The notes below the pieces were generated by a model that had not been told where the DNA came from, ran no database searches, and saw nothing but the letters and a program-made list of their open reading frames with translations. 5,879 nucleotides of DNA from an uncultured Clostridia bacterium (GTDB lineage Bacteria; Bacillota; Clostridia; Christensenellales; Aristaeellaceae): the NCBI GenBank assembly GCA_947600345.1, contig CANQGC010000193.1:1-5879 (forward strand), in the 5' to 3' direction. The position numbers and the translations under genes are program-made. This document shows, one piece after another, positions 1 through 5,803 of this stretch. Numbering within the stretch: the stretch's first letter is position 1; every line of letters starts with the position of its first letter.

Positions 1-20
1 ACTTCTCGACTCGCGATTGC

Positions 21-61
21 GCACCGTTTCATAACCCCTTCGGTGCCTTTCGCAGAAAGGC
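21..61 (+). promoter_or_regulatory. Leader with two overlapping hairpins covering the AKR ribosome binding site
   Basis: Bases 45-51 (GCCTTTC) and 55-61 (GAAAGGC) form a perfect 7-bp stem with a GCA loop. The right arm holds the AAAGG that would serve as Shine-Dalgarno for the ATG at 73. A second stem, GCACCG (21-26) with CGGTGC (41-46), shares bases 45-46 with the first, so the two cannot both form fully. The three Ts that follow (64-66) are too few for a convincing terminator. It may sequester the ribosome site, or be the tail of a terminator for a gene left of the window. The base pairing is seen directly; any role is inference. Confidence 0.3.
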
Positions 62-72
62 GGTTTATAAGC

Positions 73-927
73 ATGGATCAGGCGTATCTTACACTCAACA
101 ACGGTGCGAAGATTCCTCAGTTCGGCATGGGTGTGTATATGGTGCCGGAGGGAGAACCGACGAAGCAGGCATGTCTGGAAGCGCTGAGGCTCGGCTATCG
201 CCACATCGACACCGCTCACGCCTATCAGAACGAGCGCAGCGTCGGGGCGGCTGTCCGGGAGAGCGGCATTCCCCGCGAGGAGATTTGGGTCACTTCCAAG
301 CTCTGGCCGAGCGAGTATGGAGAAGGCAAGACGATGGCTGGCATCGACAAGATGTTGGCGCGTCTGAACATCGGGTATATCGACCTGCTGCTGCTTCACC
401 AGCAGGTGGGCGACTACATGGATGCTTGGAAGGACATGGAGAGAGCCGTCTCACAGGGCAAGGTGCGTGCGATTGGCCTTTCCAACTTTGAATCCGGGCG
501 CTTGGAGGAGGTCTGCGAGGCGGCGGACATCAAACCCGCCGTGCTTCAGGTGGAATGTCATCCCTACTTCCAGCAAGAGGCGTTAAAGCAGCGCGTCGCG
601 CCCTACGGCACGGCAATCGAATCCTGGTATCCCCTCGGCCACGGCGATCCCGGACTGATTCAGCAGCCCATCTTCACCGAGCTTGCAAAGAAGTACGGAA
701 AGACCAACGTGCAGATCATCTTGCGCTGGCACATTCAGGCCGGGAATATAATCTTCCCCAAATCGACCAACCCTGCGCACATCCGCGACAACTTTGACAT
801 CTTCGATTTTGCGCTGTCCGATGCGGAAATGCAGGAGATCCGAAAACTCGACAGCGGCAAGCGCTTCTATGTCTCCACGCTGGAGGAGCAGGAAAAGAAC
901 TTTGCGGCCTGGTCGCCCGCCGATTGA
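73..927 (+). CDS. Aldo/keto reductase
   Basis: NAD(P)H-dependent oxidoreductase of the aldo/keto reductase superfamily, a cytosolic TIM-barrel enzyme that reduces aldehydes or ketones; the substrate cannot be read from sequence. The 284-residue length is typical of the 2,5-diketogluconate-reductase-like (AKR5-type) group. The catalytic tetrad is intact: D46 and Y51 in RHIDTAHAYQNE, K76 in VTSKLW, H109 in IDLLLLHQ. IGLSNFE (134-140), QVECHP (159-164) and the cofactor-binding FPKSTNPAHIRDN (228-240) are all present. I chose ATG 73 over an in-frame GTG at 43, because the GTG has no ribosome site and its extra residues lie in the leader hairpin; AAAGGCGG (56-63) precedes ATG 73. A ferredoxin gene follows after 14 bp, so the two are probably one operon. 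Family is certain, substrate unknown. Confidence 0.93.
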   Translation: MDQAYLTLNNGAKIPQFGMGVYMVPEGEPTKQACLEALRLGYRHIDTAHAYQNERSVGAAVRESGIPREEIWVTSKLWPSEYGEGKTMAGIDKMLARLNIGYIDLLLLHQQVGDYMDAWKDMERAVSQGKVRAIGLSNFESGRLEEVCEAADIKPAVLQVECHPYFQQEALKQRVAPYGTAIESWYPLGHGDPGLIQQPIFTELAKKYGKTNVQIILRWHIQAGNIIFPKSTNPAHIRDNFDIFDFALSDAEMQEIRKLDSGKRFYVSTLEEQEKNFAAWSPAD

Positions 928-941
928 CAAGGGAAGCAAAA

Positions 942-1232
942 ATGAAAGCGAATCAGATTGCTGTGGGAAGCGCCGTGTGCGTCGGCTGCGCAAGGTGCAG
1001 CGAGGTCTGTCCAGCACAGATTGACATCCCCGCTGTTTTGAAGATTTGCGAGCAGCATCCGGCGGACGCGCTTGCCTGCGCGGAGAAGCTCCGATCTATG
1101 GATTCCAAGGGCACTCCGATGGACTGCATCGAGTGTGGAGCCTGCTCCGCGCACTGTCCGCAGAAGATCGACGTCAAGGAGATCATGCGCAGGATGGCAA
1201 TGCTGGAATATCAGAGCTTCCGCAGCGCGTGA
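942..1232 (+). CDS. Small 2x[4Fe-4S] ferredoxin-like protein
   Basis: A 96-residue cytosolic iron-sulfur protein with two complete cluster-binding motifs: C13-x2-C16-x2-C19-x3-C23-P and C62-x2-C65-x2-C68-x3-C72-P. They are separated by a helical-looking linker of about 38 residues that holds two further cysteines (36, 46). The linker and the ending (CPQKIDVKEIMRRM) resemble the C-terminal ferredoxin domain that many clostridial aldo/keto reductases carry fused to the enzyme. Here that domain is a separate gene right behind an aldo/keto reductase, so it may pass electrons to or from that enzyme. ATG 942 is preferred because AAGGGA (929-934) lies 7 bases before it; an upstream in-frame TTG at 924 overlaps the previous stop codon. 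The cluster motifs are seen; the partnership is inferred from position. Confidence 0.9.
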   Translation: MKANQIAVGSAVCVGCARCSEVCPAQIDIPAVLKICEQHPADALACAEKLRSMDSKGTPMDCIECGACSAHCPQKIDVKEIMRRMAMLEYQSFRSA

Positions 1233-1264
1233 TTATTCGTTGGGCGGGAGGATTCCCTCAAATA

Positions 1265-1834
1265 TCAATGATCGAGCGAACGGATGCCGTTGCAGATCAG
1301 GTTGGTCGTCAATTCGATCATTTGTTCCAGGGGGATCTTCCTTCCGTCCGCGACCCACTGTTTGTAGATTTCGATTGTGCTCTGAGCGACGAAGGCTTTC
1401 AGGATATTGTGAACGTAGGGGTCGATCTCGGGGCGCTCCTTGTCCTTTTCCCACGTTTGACCCAATATGTCGTTCGTGATCCTGCGGCTGATGTAGTGAT
1501 AATTGCCACAGCACAGCAATCTTTCGCCAAATTTGCCCAGTTCTTCGCTGCGCAGGAAGAATTCCCGCGTGATCTTGTCCATGTCTCGCGGCCGTTCCAG
1601 ATTTTGCGTCCGTTGAATAAACTCCTGCGCCATTTCGTTTTGCATCTCACGGAGCAGGTCATCCATGCCGTTATAGTGTAAATAGAACGTCTTGCGATTG
1701 ATCCGCGCGCGCTCTGTCAGCTCTTTGATGGTGATCTGCTCATAGTCCATTTCACAGATCATTTCAGTGAACGTTCTGCGAATGATTTCCTTCGTGCGCT
1801 GTACGCGCAGATCCTCTTTGCCCGAAGCGTTCAT
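1265..1834 (-). CDS. TetR/AcrR-family transcriptional regulator
   Basis: A 189-residue DNA-binding regulator. The N-terminal helix-turn-helix (about residues 12-60) is typical of TetR: RTKEIIRRTF, then ITIKELTERARINRKTFYLHY, then DDLLREM. The C-terminal ligand-binding part (about 65-189) is helical and too divergent to name a ligand. The chosen start is ATG 1834, with GGGAGGG six bases upstream and a good promoter behind it. The frame stays open to 1999, but that extension covers the promoter and would add 55 residues unlike TetR. The gene is convergent with the ferredoxin gene (32 bp between stops) and divergent from the DUF4405 operon, the usual layout for a TetR repressor controlling itself and the divergent genes. 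The control target is inferred. Confidence 0.92.
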   Translation of the reverse strand: MNASGKEDLRVQRTKEIIRRTFTEMICEMDYEQITIKELTERARINRKTFYLHYNGMDDLLREMQNEMAQEFIQRTQNLERPRDMDKITREFFLRSEELGKFGERLLCCGNYHYISRRITNDILGQTWEKDKERPEIDPYVHNILKAFVAQSTIEIYKQWVADGRKIPLEQMIELTTNLICNGIRSLDH

Positions 1835-2074
1835 CCCTGGCCCTCCCAGAAACACACTGATATTCTCTGCAAACAGTATATTCCAATCATGTAGAAAAAT
1901 CAACGCTTGTCCACTTATGCCACAAAAATACCAGAAATGTTGCGTAAACCACTTTTGAAGTTGGAATGTTGTGGAGCTTTTTCGAGATTCGGGATACAAT
2001 TATAAGGGAATAAAGGGATTCGTGATATACAATCAACGTGCGCTTCATCGGTGATCCGATCAGCGGGAGGCCGT
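1835..2074. promoter_or_regulatory. AT-rich divergent regulatory region (tetR / DUF4405 operon)
   Basis: These 240 bases between two divergent genes hold no credible coding frame and are clearly more AT-rich than the flanking genes. They contain the tetR promoter, an imperfect direct repeat, GATTCGGGATACAAT (1986-2000) and GATTCGTGATATACAAT (2017-2033), and an 11-bp palindrome TGATC-C-GATCA (2052-2062). TACAAT (1995-2000, again 2028-2033) could be the -10 of the rightward promoter, but I find no good -35 at the right distance for either. Any TetR operator should lie here; which element it is cannot be decided by eye. Confidence 0.5.
1875..1903 (-). promoter_or_regulatory. Sigma-A-type promoter of the tetR gene
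   Basis: Read on the - strand: -35 TTGATT (1903-1898), a 17-base spacer, and -10 TATACT (1880-1875). The -10 element ends 40 bases before the tetR ATG at 1834, which leaves room for a short leader carrying GGGAGGG. Spacing is optimal; -10 matches the consensus at 5 of 6 positions and -35 at 4 of 6. Confidence 0.7.
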
Positions 2075-2758
2075 ATGAAACCAAAGCAGATCGCAAGGAT
2101 CGCAACTGATATATTGATGACATTCGTGCTGCTGCTCTTGATGGCGCACAGTCTGGTGGGTGAGGCAGCGCATGAATGGCTCGGCGTGGGGATGTTTGCG
2201 CTGTTTGTGCTGCATCATGCGCTCAACAGTCATTGGCACCGGAATCTGCGCAAGGGAAGATATGTGACCTTTCGCGTTCTGCAAAGTGCGCTCGTGGCGT
2301 TGATCATGCTGTGCATGATCGGCTCCATGGTCAGCGGGATCGCGCTCTCCCGCCATGTATTCGCGTTCCTGGGAATCACAGGCGGCGCTGTGCTGTCAAA
2401 ACAGGTGCATATGCTCTGCGCCTATTGGGGCTTTGTGCTGATGTCGTTGCACCTCGGCATCCATTGGAGTATAATGATGGGCATGGCGCGCACGGCATTT
2501 CGCAAGCCCTCCGGCGTTCGCAAATGGCTGGCTCGGGCGGCGGGCCTTGCGATTGCCTGCTATGGCGCGTATGCCTTCGTGCAGCGGCAAATCGGCGCGT
2601 ATATGCTGCTGCGAATCCAATTTGCGTTCTTTGATTTCAGCGAACCGATCTATCGCTTCCTGCTGGACTATGTGGCCGCAATGGGGCTGTTCGTCTGGCT
2701 GGGACACGATCTGGCGGAAGGAATTCGACAGTACGGCAGGAAGCGGGGCACGGCCTAA
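2075..2758 (+). CDS. DUF4405 domain membrane protein, cytochrome b-like
   Basis: A 227-residue integral membrane protein with about six hydrophobic segments (roughly residues 8-29, 35-52, 69-91, 110-134, 151-169, 196-211). Histidines sit in or beside helices at 25, 33, 47, 48, 53, 55, 94, 112, 126 and 130. MAHSLVGEAAHEW, LHHALNSHWH and QVHMLCAYWG...SLHLGIHW fit the DUF4405 family, thought to be a b-type-cytochrome-like electron carrier often found beside flavinylated proteins. It would pass electrons across or along the cytoplasmic membrane, probably to the exported product of the next gene. ATG 2075 has GGGAGG (2065-2070) four bases upstream; an in-frame GTG at 2051 is less likely. It begins an apparent operon with DUF362 and the permease. 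Family assignment comes from recall of motif pattern; the heme ligands are inferred. Confidence 0.8.
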   Translation: MKPKQIARIATDILMTFVLLLLMAHSLVGEAAHEWLGVGMFALFVLHHALNSHWHRNLRKGRYVTFRVLQSALVALIMLCMIGSMVSGIALSRHVFAFLGITGGAVLSKQVHMLCAYWGFVLMSLHLGIHWSIMMGMARTAFRKPSGVRKWLARAAGLAIACYGAYAFVQRQIGAYMLLRIQFAFFDFSEPIYRFLLDYVAAMGLFVWLGHDLAEGIRQYGRKRGTA

Positions 2759-2826
2759 AACCCGAACGAACCAACACGACCGACAAAACACGCCATGAAT
2801 CCAACGGCAAAGAAAGGAGTCTCATC
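2759..2826 (+). other. Unstructured A/C-rich spacer inside the operon
   Basis: Between the DUF4405 stop and the DUF362 start, bases 2759-2794 are almost only A and C with scattered G and no T. No terminator hairpin is visible, which supports co-transcription of the two genes. AAAGGAG (2813-2819) is the ribosome site of the next gene. A tiny frame from ATG 2795 to TAA 2830 (11 codons) has no ribosome site and is probably chance. Confidence 0.5.
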
Positions 2827-3765
2827 ATAAAGAAGTTGCTTGCGATTTGTCTGAGCATTTTGTTCGTACTCAGCTTTTCCACCGTGCTTGCGGAGGGAGA
2901 TGCGTCCGTCGTCTACATGACGACTGACATCTCGTCTGCGGGCATGTTGGCCGTTTATGAGGCGCTCGGCTGGCAGCCCACGGGCAAGGTCGCCGTCAAA
3001 CTCTCCACCGGCGAACCCCCGGCCAGCAACTACCTGCGGCCAGAACTGATTCAGGACGTTGTGAATGCCGTCAACGGCACCATCGTCGAGTGTAACACCG
3101 CCTACGGCGGCTCCCGCTCGGAAACCGCCATGCACTATCAGGTGGCCGAGGATCACGGCTTCACCGCCATCGCCGACTTCCAGATTCTCGACGAAGACGG
3201 CTCCATGACGCTCCCCGTCGAGGGCGGCAGCGTCTTGACGGAGAACTACGTCGGCGCAGCCTTTGGCGATTACGATTCCTACCTCGTACTCTCCCACTTC
3301 AAAGGTCACGCGATGGCGGGCTTCGGCGGCGCGATCAAGAACATCTCCATCGGCCTCGGCTCCTCCGAGGGCAAGGCGTGGATTCACAGCGGCGGCACCG
3401 GCGGGAGCATGTGGGGCGGCGAGCAGGACGCCTTCCTCGAGGCGATGGCCGAGGCGGGCAAGTCTGTGTCCGACTATCTGGACTACGGCGAGCGCATCGT
3501 CTACGTCAATGTCCTGAACAACATCTCCATCGACTGCGACTGCGACGGCAACCCCGCCGAGCCGGACATCCACGACATCGGCATCCTGGCCTCCACCGAC
3601 CCCGTCGCCATCGACCAGGCCAGCATCGACCTCTGCTTCGCCGCCGAGGGCAGCGAATCGCTGCAGCAGCGCGTGGCGAATCTGAACGGCCTGCACACGC
3701 TGGAGCACGCCGAGGAGATCGGCCTGGGCAGCCGGACTTACGAACTGGTGAGCATTGATGATTGA
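2827..3765 (+). CDS. Secreted DUF362 domain protein with apparent ATA start
   Basis: A 312-residue exported protein of the DUF362 family. Residues 1-23 form a signal peptide (KK, a hydrophobic run, VLA before E); there is no lipobox cysteine. Family motifs follow: GEPPASNYLRPEL (62-74), NTAYGGSR (90-97), LSHFKGHAMAGFGGAIKN (155-172), and DIGILASTDPVAIDQASIDL (250-269). Many DUF362 proteins carry a ferredoxin-type cysteine domain. This one does not; mature cysteines are only C89, C237, C239 and C270. The first ordinary start codon in frame (TTG 2836) is 16 bases from the GGAG and cuts the lysines off the signal peptide. ATA 2827 is 7 bases from GGAG and gives a normal MKKLL beginning, so I take it as the start. 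The biochemical role of the family is unknown; the operon suggests a redox partner for the DUF4405 protein. Codons are strongly C/G-ended. Confidence 0.82.
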   Translation: MKKLLAICLSILFVLSFSTVLAEGDASVVYMTTDISSAGMLAVYEALGWQPTGKVAVKLSTGEPPASNYLRPELIQDVVNAVNGTIVECNTAYGGSRSETAMHYQVAEDHGFTAIADFQILDEDGSMTLPVEGGSVLTENYVGAAFGDYDSYLVLSHFKGHAMAGFGGAIKNISIGLGSSEGKAWIHSGGTGGSMWGGEQDAFLEAMAEAGKSVSDYLDYGERIVYVNVLNNISIDCDCDGNPAEPDIHDIGILASTDPVAIDQASIDLCFAAEGSESLQQRVANLNGLHTLEHAEEIGLGSRTYELVSIDD

Positions 3766-4858
3766 CGTTCTCCGCCGGGAGTTCGTCTACGTCTGGTACT
3801 ACTTTAAAGTCCAACTCCGGCAGATCGCCGGATATTGGGTTCTCGGCATGGTCGTGGGTTCGCTGGTGTCCGTGTTCGCCAAGGATGCGATTCACGGAGC
3901 CTTCGACCGCATCCGGGATAAGAAGTGGGGCGTCTGGGGCGTGATCCCGGCGAGCCTACTCGGCGTGGCCTCGCCGCTGTGCATGTACGGAACCATTCCC
4001 ATCGCCGCGTCCTTCTCCCGAAACGGGATGCGCGACGATTGGCTGGCGGCGTTCATGACGTCCAGCGTGCTGTTGAACCCCCAGCTCATCATGTATTCGA
4101 CGGCGCTGGGAAGTACAGCGCTGGTCATCCGCGTCGTCTCTTGCACCATCTGCGGCATCGTGGCGGGGCTGGTGCTGCACATCTTCTATAAGGACAAGCC
4201 CTTCTTCAACTTCGAGGGTTTCGAGCCGAGGGCCAGCCGCGACACGAATCCGAACCTGCTGCTGCGCTTCCTGTTCAACCTGGGGCGGAACATCAAGGCG
4301 ACGAGCGGGTACTTCCTGTTGGGCGTGCTGCTCTCGGCGCTGTTCCAGCGCTATGTTCCGGCAGACGGCTTCGCGGAGCTGTTCGGCAAGAGCAACGAGG
4401 GCTTCGGCGTGCTGATGGCGGCGACCATCGGCGTGCCGCTCTACGCCTGTGGCGGCGGCACGATCCCGCTGATCCGTGAATGGCTTGCCCTTGGCATGAG
4501 CATGGGCAGCGCCTCGGCCAGGAACCGCTTCATCGCGCGTCTCACAGTCTTCCCCTCGATTCCATCAGTCGAACAGCTCCGGCGGGAGCCTGCGGGTCAG
4601 TTCCGCGCCCAGCAGGCCGATGACCAGTCCCGCCGCCATGCCGCCGATCCACAGTACCGGCAAATAGCCCGCGAGCTGCCAGGTATCCAGCAGCAGCATC
4701 GCGGTGAGAACTTGTCCCACGTTGTGCATGAGGCCGCCCGCAACGCTGACGGCGGTCATCGAGAATTTGCCCCAGCGCTTGAGCAGGATCATCGCCGCGC
4801 CGGAGAGCAGCCCTCCGGCCAGCGAATAGGCCAGCGAGTAGCCGTTGCCGAACAGTAG
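3758..4858 (+). CDS. YraQ/ArsP-type permease, C-terminus lost, frame runs on antisense
   Basis: A membrane permease of the DUF318/ArsP_1 type (family members export oxyanions, organoarsenicals or unknown substrates). Residues 1-254 look authentic: EFVYVWYYF (8-16), ASPLCMYGTIPIAASFS (71-87), LNPQL (106-110), GFGVLMAATIGVPLYACGGGTIPL (215-238) and EWLALGMSMGSASA (241-254). Just where the family continues with a phenylalanine-methionine-rich helix and a GPATK-like motif, similarity stops (about base 4519). The remaining 112 residues are R/Q/H-rich and antisense to the convergent Gx-type gene for 294 bases, so they are not an evolved domain. The gene is best read as truncated by a rearrangement, deletion or assembly join, and probably non-functional without its last helices. 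ATG 3758 overlaps the DUF362 stop by 8 bases, implying translational coupling; a TTG at 3755 is possible. Confidence 0.8.
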   Translation: MIDVLRREFVYVWYYFKVQLRQIAGYWVLGMVVGSLVSVFAKDAIHGAFDRIRDKKWGVWGVIPASLLGVASPLCMYGTIPIAASFSRNGMRDDWLAAFMTSSVLLNPQLIMYSTALGSTALVIRVVSCTICGIVAGLVLHIFYKDKPFFNFEGFEPRASRDTNPNLLLRFLFNLGRNIKATSGYFLLGVLLSALFQRYVPADGFAELFGKSNEGFGVLMAATIGVPLYACGGGTIPLIREWLALGMSMGSASARNRFIARLTVFPSIPSVEQLRREPAGQFRAQQADDQSRRHAADPQYRQIARELPGIQQQHRGENLSHVVHEAARNADGGHREFAPALEQDHRRAGEQPSGQRIGQRVAVAEQ

Positions 4859-5074
4859 CGCCGCGAGCAGTATTCGCAGCAAATTCACGCCCACGGCGGC
4901 GCGGTCGCCCATGCGGTAGAGCGCCACGAGCACCACCAAATTCGTCAGTCCCAACTTCATGCCCGGCACGGCGAAGAAGGCCGGAACCAGGCTCTCCAGC
5001 CAGCTCAGGATCAGCGCCAGCGCCGCGAGCAGTCCGAAGCGGGCGATCATCTTGCCCCTCGATTTCCCCTTCAC
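4565..5074 (-). CDS. Gx transporter family / heptaprenyl diphosphate synthase component I-like membrane protein
   Basis: A 169-residue, very hydrophobic membrane protein with about five helices. Family motifs: LESLVP (26-31), VPGMKLGLTN (36-45), LRILL (66-70), LLFGNGYSLAYSLAGG (73-88) and HNVGQ (117-121). Proteins of this type are annotated either as component I of heptaprenyl diphosphate synthase or as Gx transporters, and are often beside NusG-domain-II proteins and flavin-linked electron transfer genes. A membrane transport or quinone/flavin-related role fits better than a soluble synthase. The upstream gene on the same strand ends 12 bases before this start, so they form one unit. The start is ambiguous: GTG 5074, or ATG 5050 with GAGGGG four bases upstream (161 residues). 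Its 3' end lies beside the broken permease. Confidence 0.85.
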   Translation of the reverse strand: MKGKSRGKMIARFGLLAALALILSWLESLVPAFFAVPGMKLGLTNLVVLVALYRMGDRAAVGVNLLRILLAALLFGNGYSLAYSLAGGLLSGAAMILLKRWGKFSMTAVSVAGGLMHNVGQVLTAMLLLDTWQLAGYLPVLWIGGMAAGLVIGLLGAELTRRLPPELFD

Positions 5075-5086
5075 GCGCAGCGCCCC

Positions 5087-5473
5087 CTATCCTGCCACGG
5101 CGTCCAGGCCGAGCTCGTCCGTGCCGGTGATCTCCACCACCACGCGGTGGGGCAGGCAGACGATGGAATCCCCGGCGTAGCGTACGGCGCCCCTGCGCAC
5201 GCAGAGCTTATCCGGGCAATCCGCCTCGGTCATGCGCGCGGCTCCATCCGCGATTTGCAGCCGGTTGGCGACTCTTCCGTCGATCTCGATAGGAAATTCC
5301 TGTTCCTGCGAAAGCGGAAGCCGCGCCACGACCTCCCCGTCCACGCGGACGACGACTTCTTGTCCGTCCTTGCGCGCGGCGAAGAGCGCCAGCGTCAGCG
5401 CCAATCCCACCAGCAGCAGGCCCGCGACCAGGAGCAGGTCATTCCTTCTTGTGCGCTTGCGCTTCGCATCCAA
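5087..5473 (-). CDS. NusG domain II-containing membrane-anchored protein
   Basis: A 128-residue protein with a basic N-terminus (KRKRTRR), one membrane helix (about residues 12-33), and an extracytoplasmic NusG-domain-II fold. The hallmark is ADCPDKLCVRRG (85-95) followed by GDSIVCLPHRVVVEITG (101-117); cysteines are 86, 91 and 106. Such stand-alone domains are not transcription factors. They are often encoded beside Gx-type membrane proteins and FMN-binding/ApbE genes, with a suspected role in membrane flavin or redox chemistry. TTG 5473 is preferred as start because GGGAGG (5488-5483) lies nine bases upstream and 128 residues is normal length. ATG 5509 (140 residues) is possible but has no ribosome site and would sit at the predicted transcription start. 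It is first in a unit with the Gx-type gene. Confidence 0.85.
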   Translation of the reverse strand: MDAKRKRTRRNDLLLVAGLLLVGLALTLALFAARKDGQEVVVRVDGEVVARLPLSQEQEFPIEIDGRVANRLQIADGAARMTEADCPDKLCVRRGAVRYAGDSIVCLPHRVVVEITGTDELGLDAVAG

Positions 5474-5516
5474 GCCGCGGTTCCTCCCTTCGAGCGCCGT
5501 TTCATCCATGTATCAA

Positions 5517-5546
5517 ATTCTATCACATCCCGGCGGGCAAAGGCAA
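5517..5546 (-). promoter_or_regulatory. Extended -10 promoter of the NusG II-Gx unit
   Basis: Read on the - strand: -35 TTGCCT (5546-5541, 4 of 6 consensus positions), an 18-base spacer, and extended -10 TGA-TAGAAT (-10 at 5522-5517). Transcription would begin near base 5510, about 36 bases before TTG 5473 with its ribosome site between, or almost exactly at ATG 5509. The 11-mer TGTGATAGAAT recurs in the promoter at the right end of the window. Confidence 0.6.
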
Positions 5547-5557
5547 GTTCATTTTAT

Positions 5558-5803
5558 CGCCGCCTTCCAGGCGGCGCGGCAGCAAGGGTGCCCTGCCGGA
5601 CACATAGACGCCTCACGGCGTGGGACTTGCGCCTCACGGCGATGCCGCCGCTTTGCAGCGGCATGGGTTTTCGGAATCCCCACTGGGGATTCCGATCAGC
5701 GAAAATCCCTTTGGGCAACACCGCACAAAAGGCAGAAAAGCAAGGGAACTAGCCAGGAAAGCGAGCTCATGGCCGAGCTCTTGGTAAATCCCTACGCAAG
5801 GGA
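5558..5803. repeat. Dense cluster of perfect inverted repeats in the 364-bp divergent intergenic region
   Basis: The gap between the NusG II gene and the right-hand gene start holds successive hairpins. These are CGCCGCC/GGCGGCG (5558-5564, 5570-5576); CGGCAG/CTGCCG (5577-5582, 5593-5598); CGCC-TCAC-GGCG twice (5609-5620, 5630-5641); a GCCGC/GCGGC stem near 5645-5661; TCGGAATCCCC/GGGGATTCCGA (5671-5681, 5685-5695, 11 bp with a 3-base loop); GAGCTC/GAGCTC (5763-5768, 5775-5780); and TCCCT/AGGGA just after 5788. None is followed by a T-run on either strand, so they are not ordinary terminators. This looks like a REP- or MITE-like intergenic repeat or a structured RNA. Frames passing through it show no protein family. 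Confidence 0.55.

Noticed and set aside
1236..1264. Terminator between the convergent ferredoxin and tetR genes
   Set aside because: Only a 4-bp GGGA/TCCC stem can be drawn and there is no T-run, so any shared terminator here is not visible.
1046..1681. 211-residue + strand frame spanning the end of the ferredoxin gene and the antisense of tetR
   Set aside because: It overlaps two genes with clear motifs in other frames and has no family resemblance.
2755..3708. 317-residue open frame on the - strand opposite the DUF362 gene
   Set aside because: It is the mirror of a GC-rich gene with C/G-ended codons, which rarely produce antisense stops. Its product is V/D/G/A-rich and low in complexity, and the + strand frame has a signal peptide and recognised family motifs.
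4520..4858. C-terminal R/Q/H-rich domain of the permease
   Set aside because: It is antisense to a well-recognised membrane protein gene. The composition is what reverse reading of leucine/alanine-rich helices gives, so it is not treated as a real domain.
5609..5641. CRISPR-like repeat pair
   Set aside because: Only two copies of a 12-bp self-complementary element with a 9-bp gap. Unit and spacing are far too short for CRISPR, and no cas gene is present.
5671..5695. Perfect 11-bp stem as a rho-independent terminator
   Set aside because: No T-run follows on either strand (the + strand continues TCAGCG, the - strand continues AAAACC), so it is listed as part of the repeat cluster instead.
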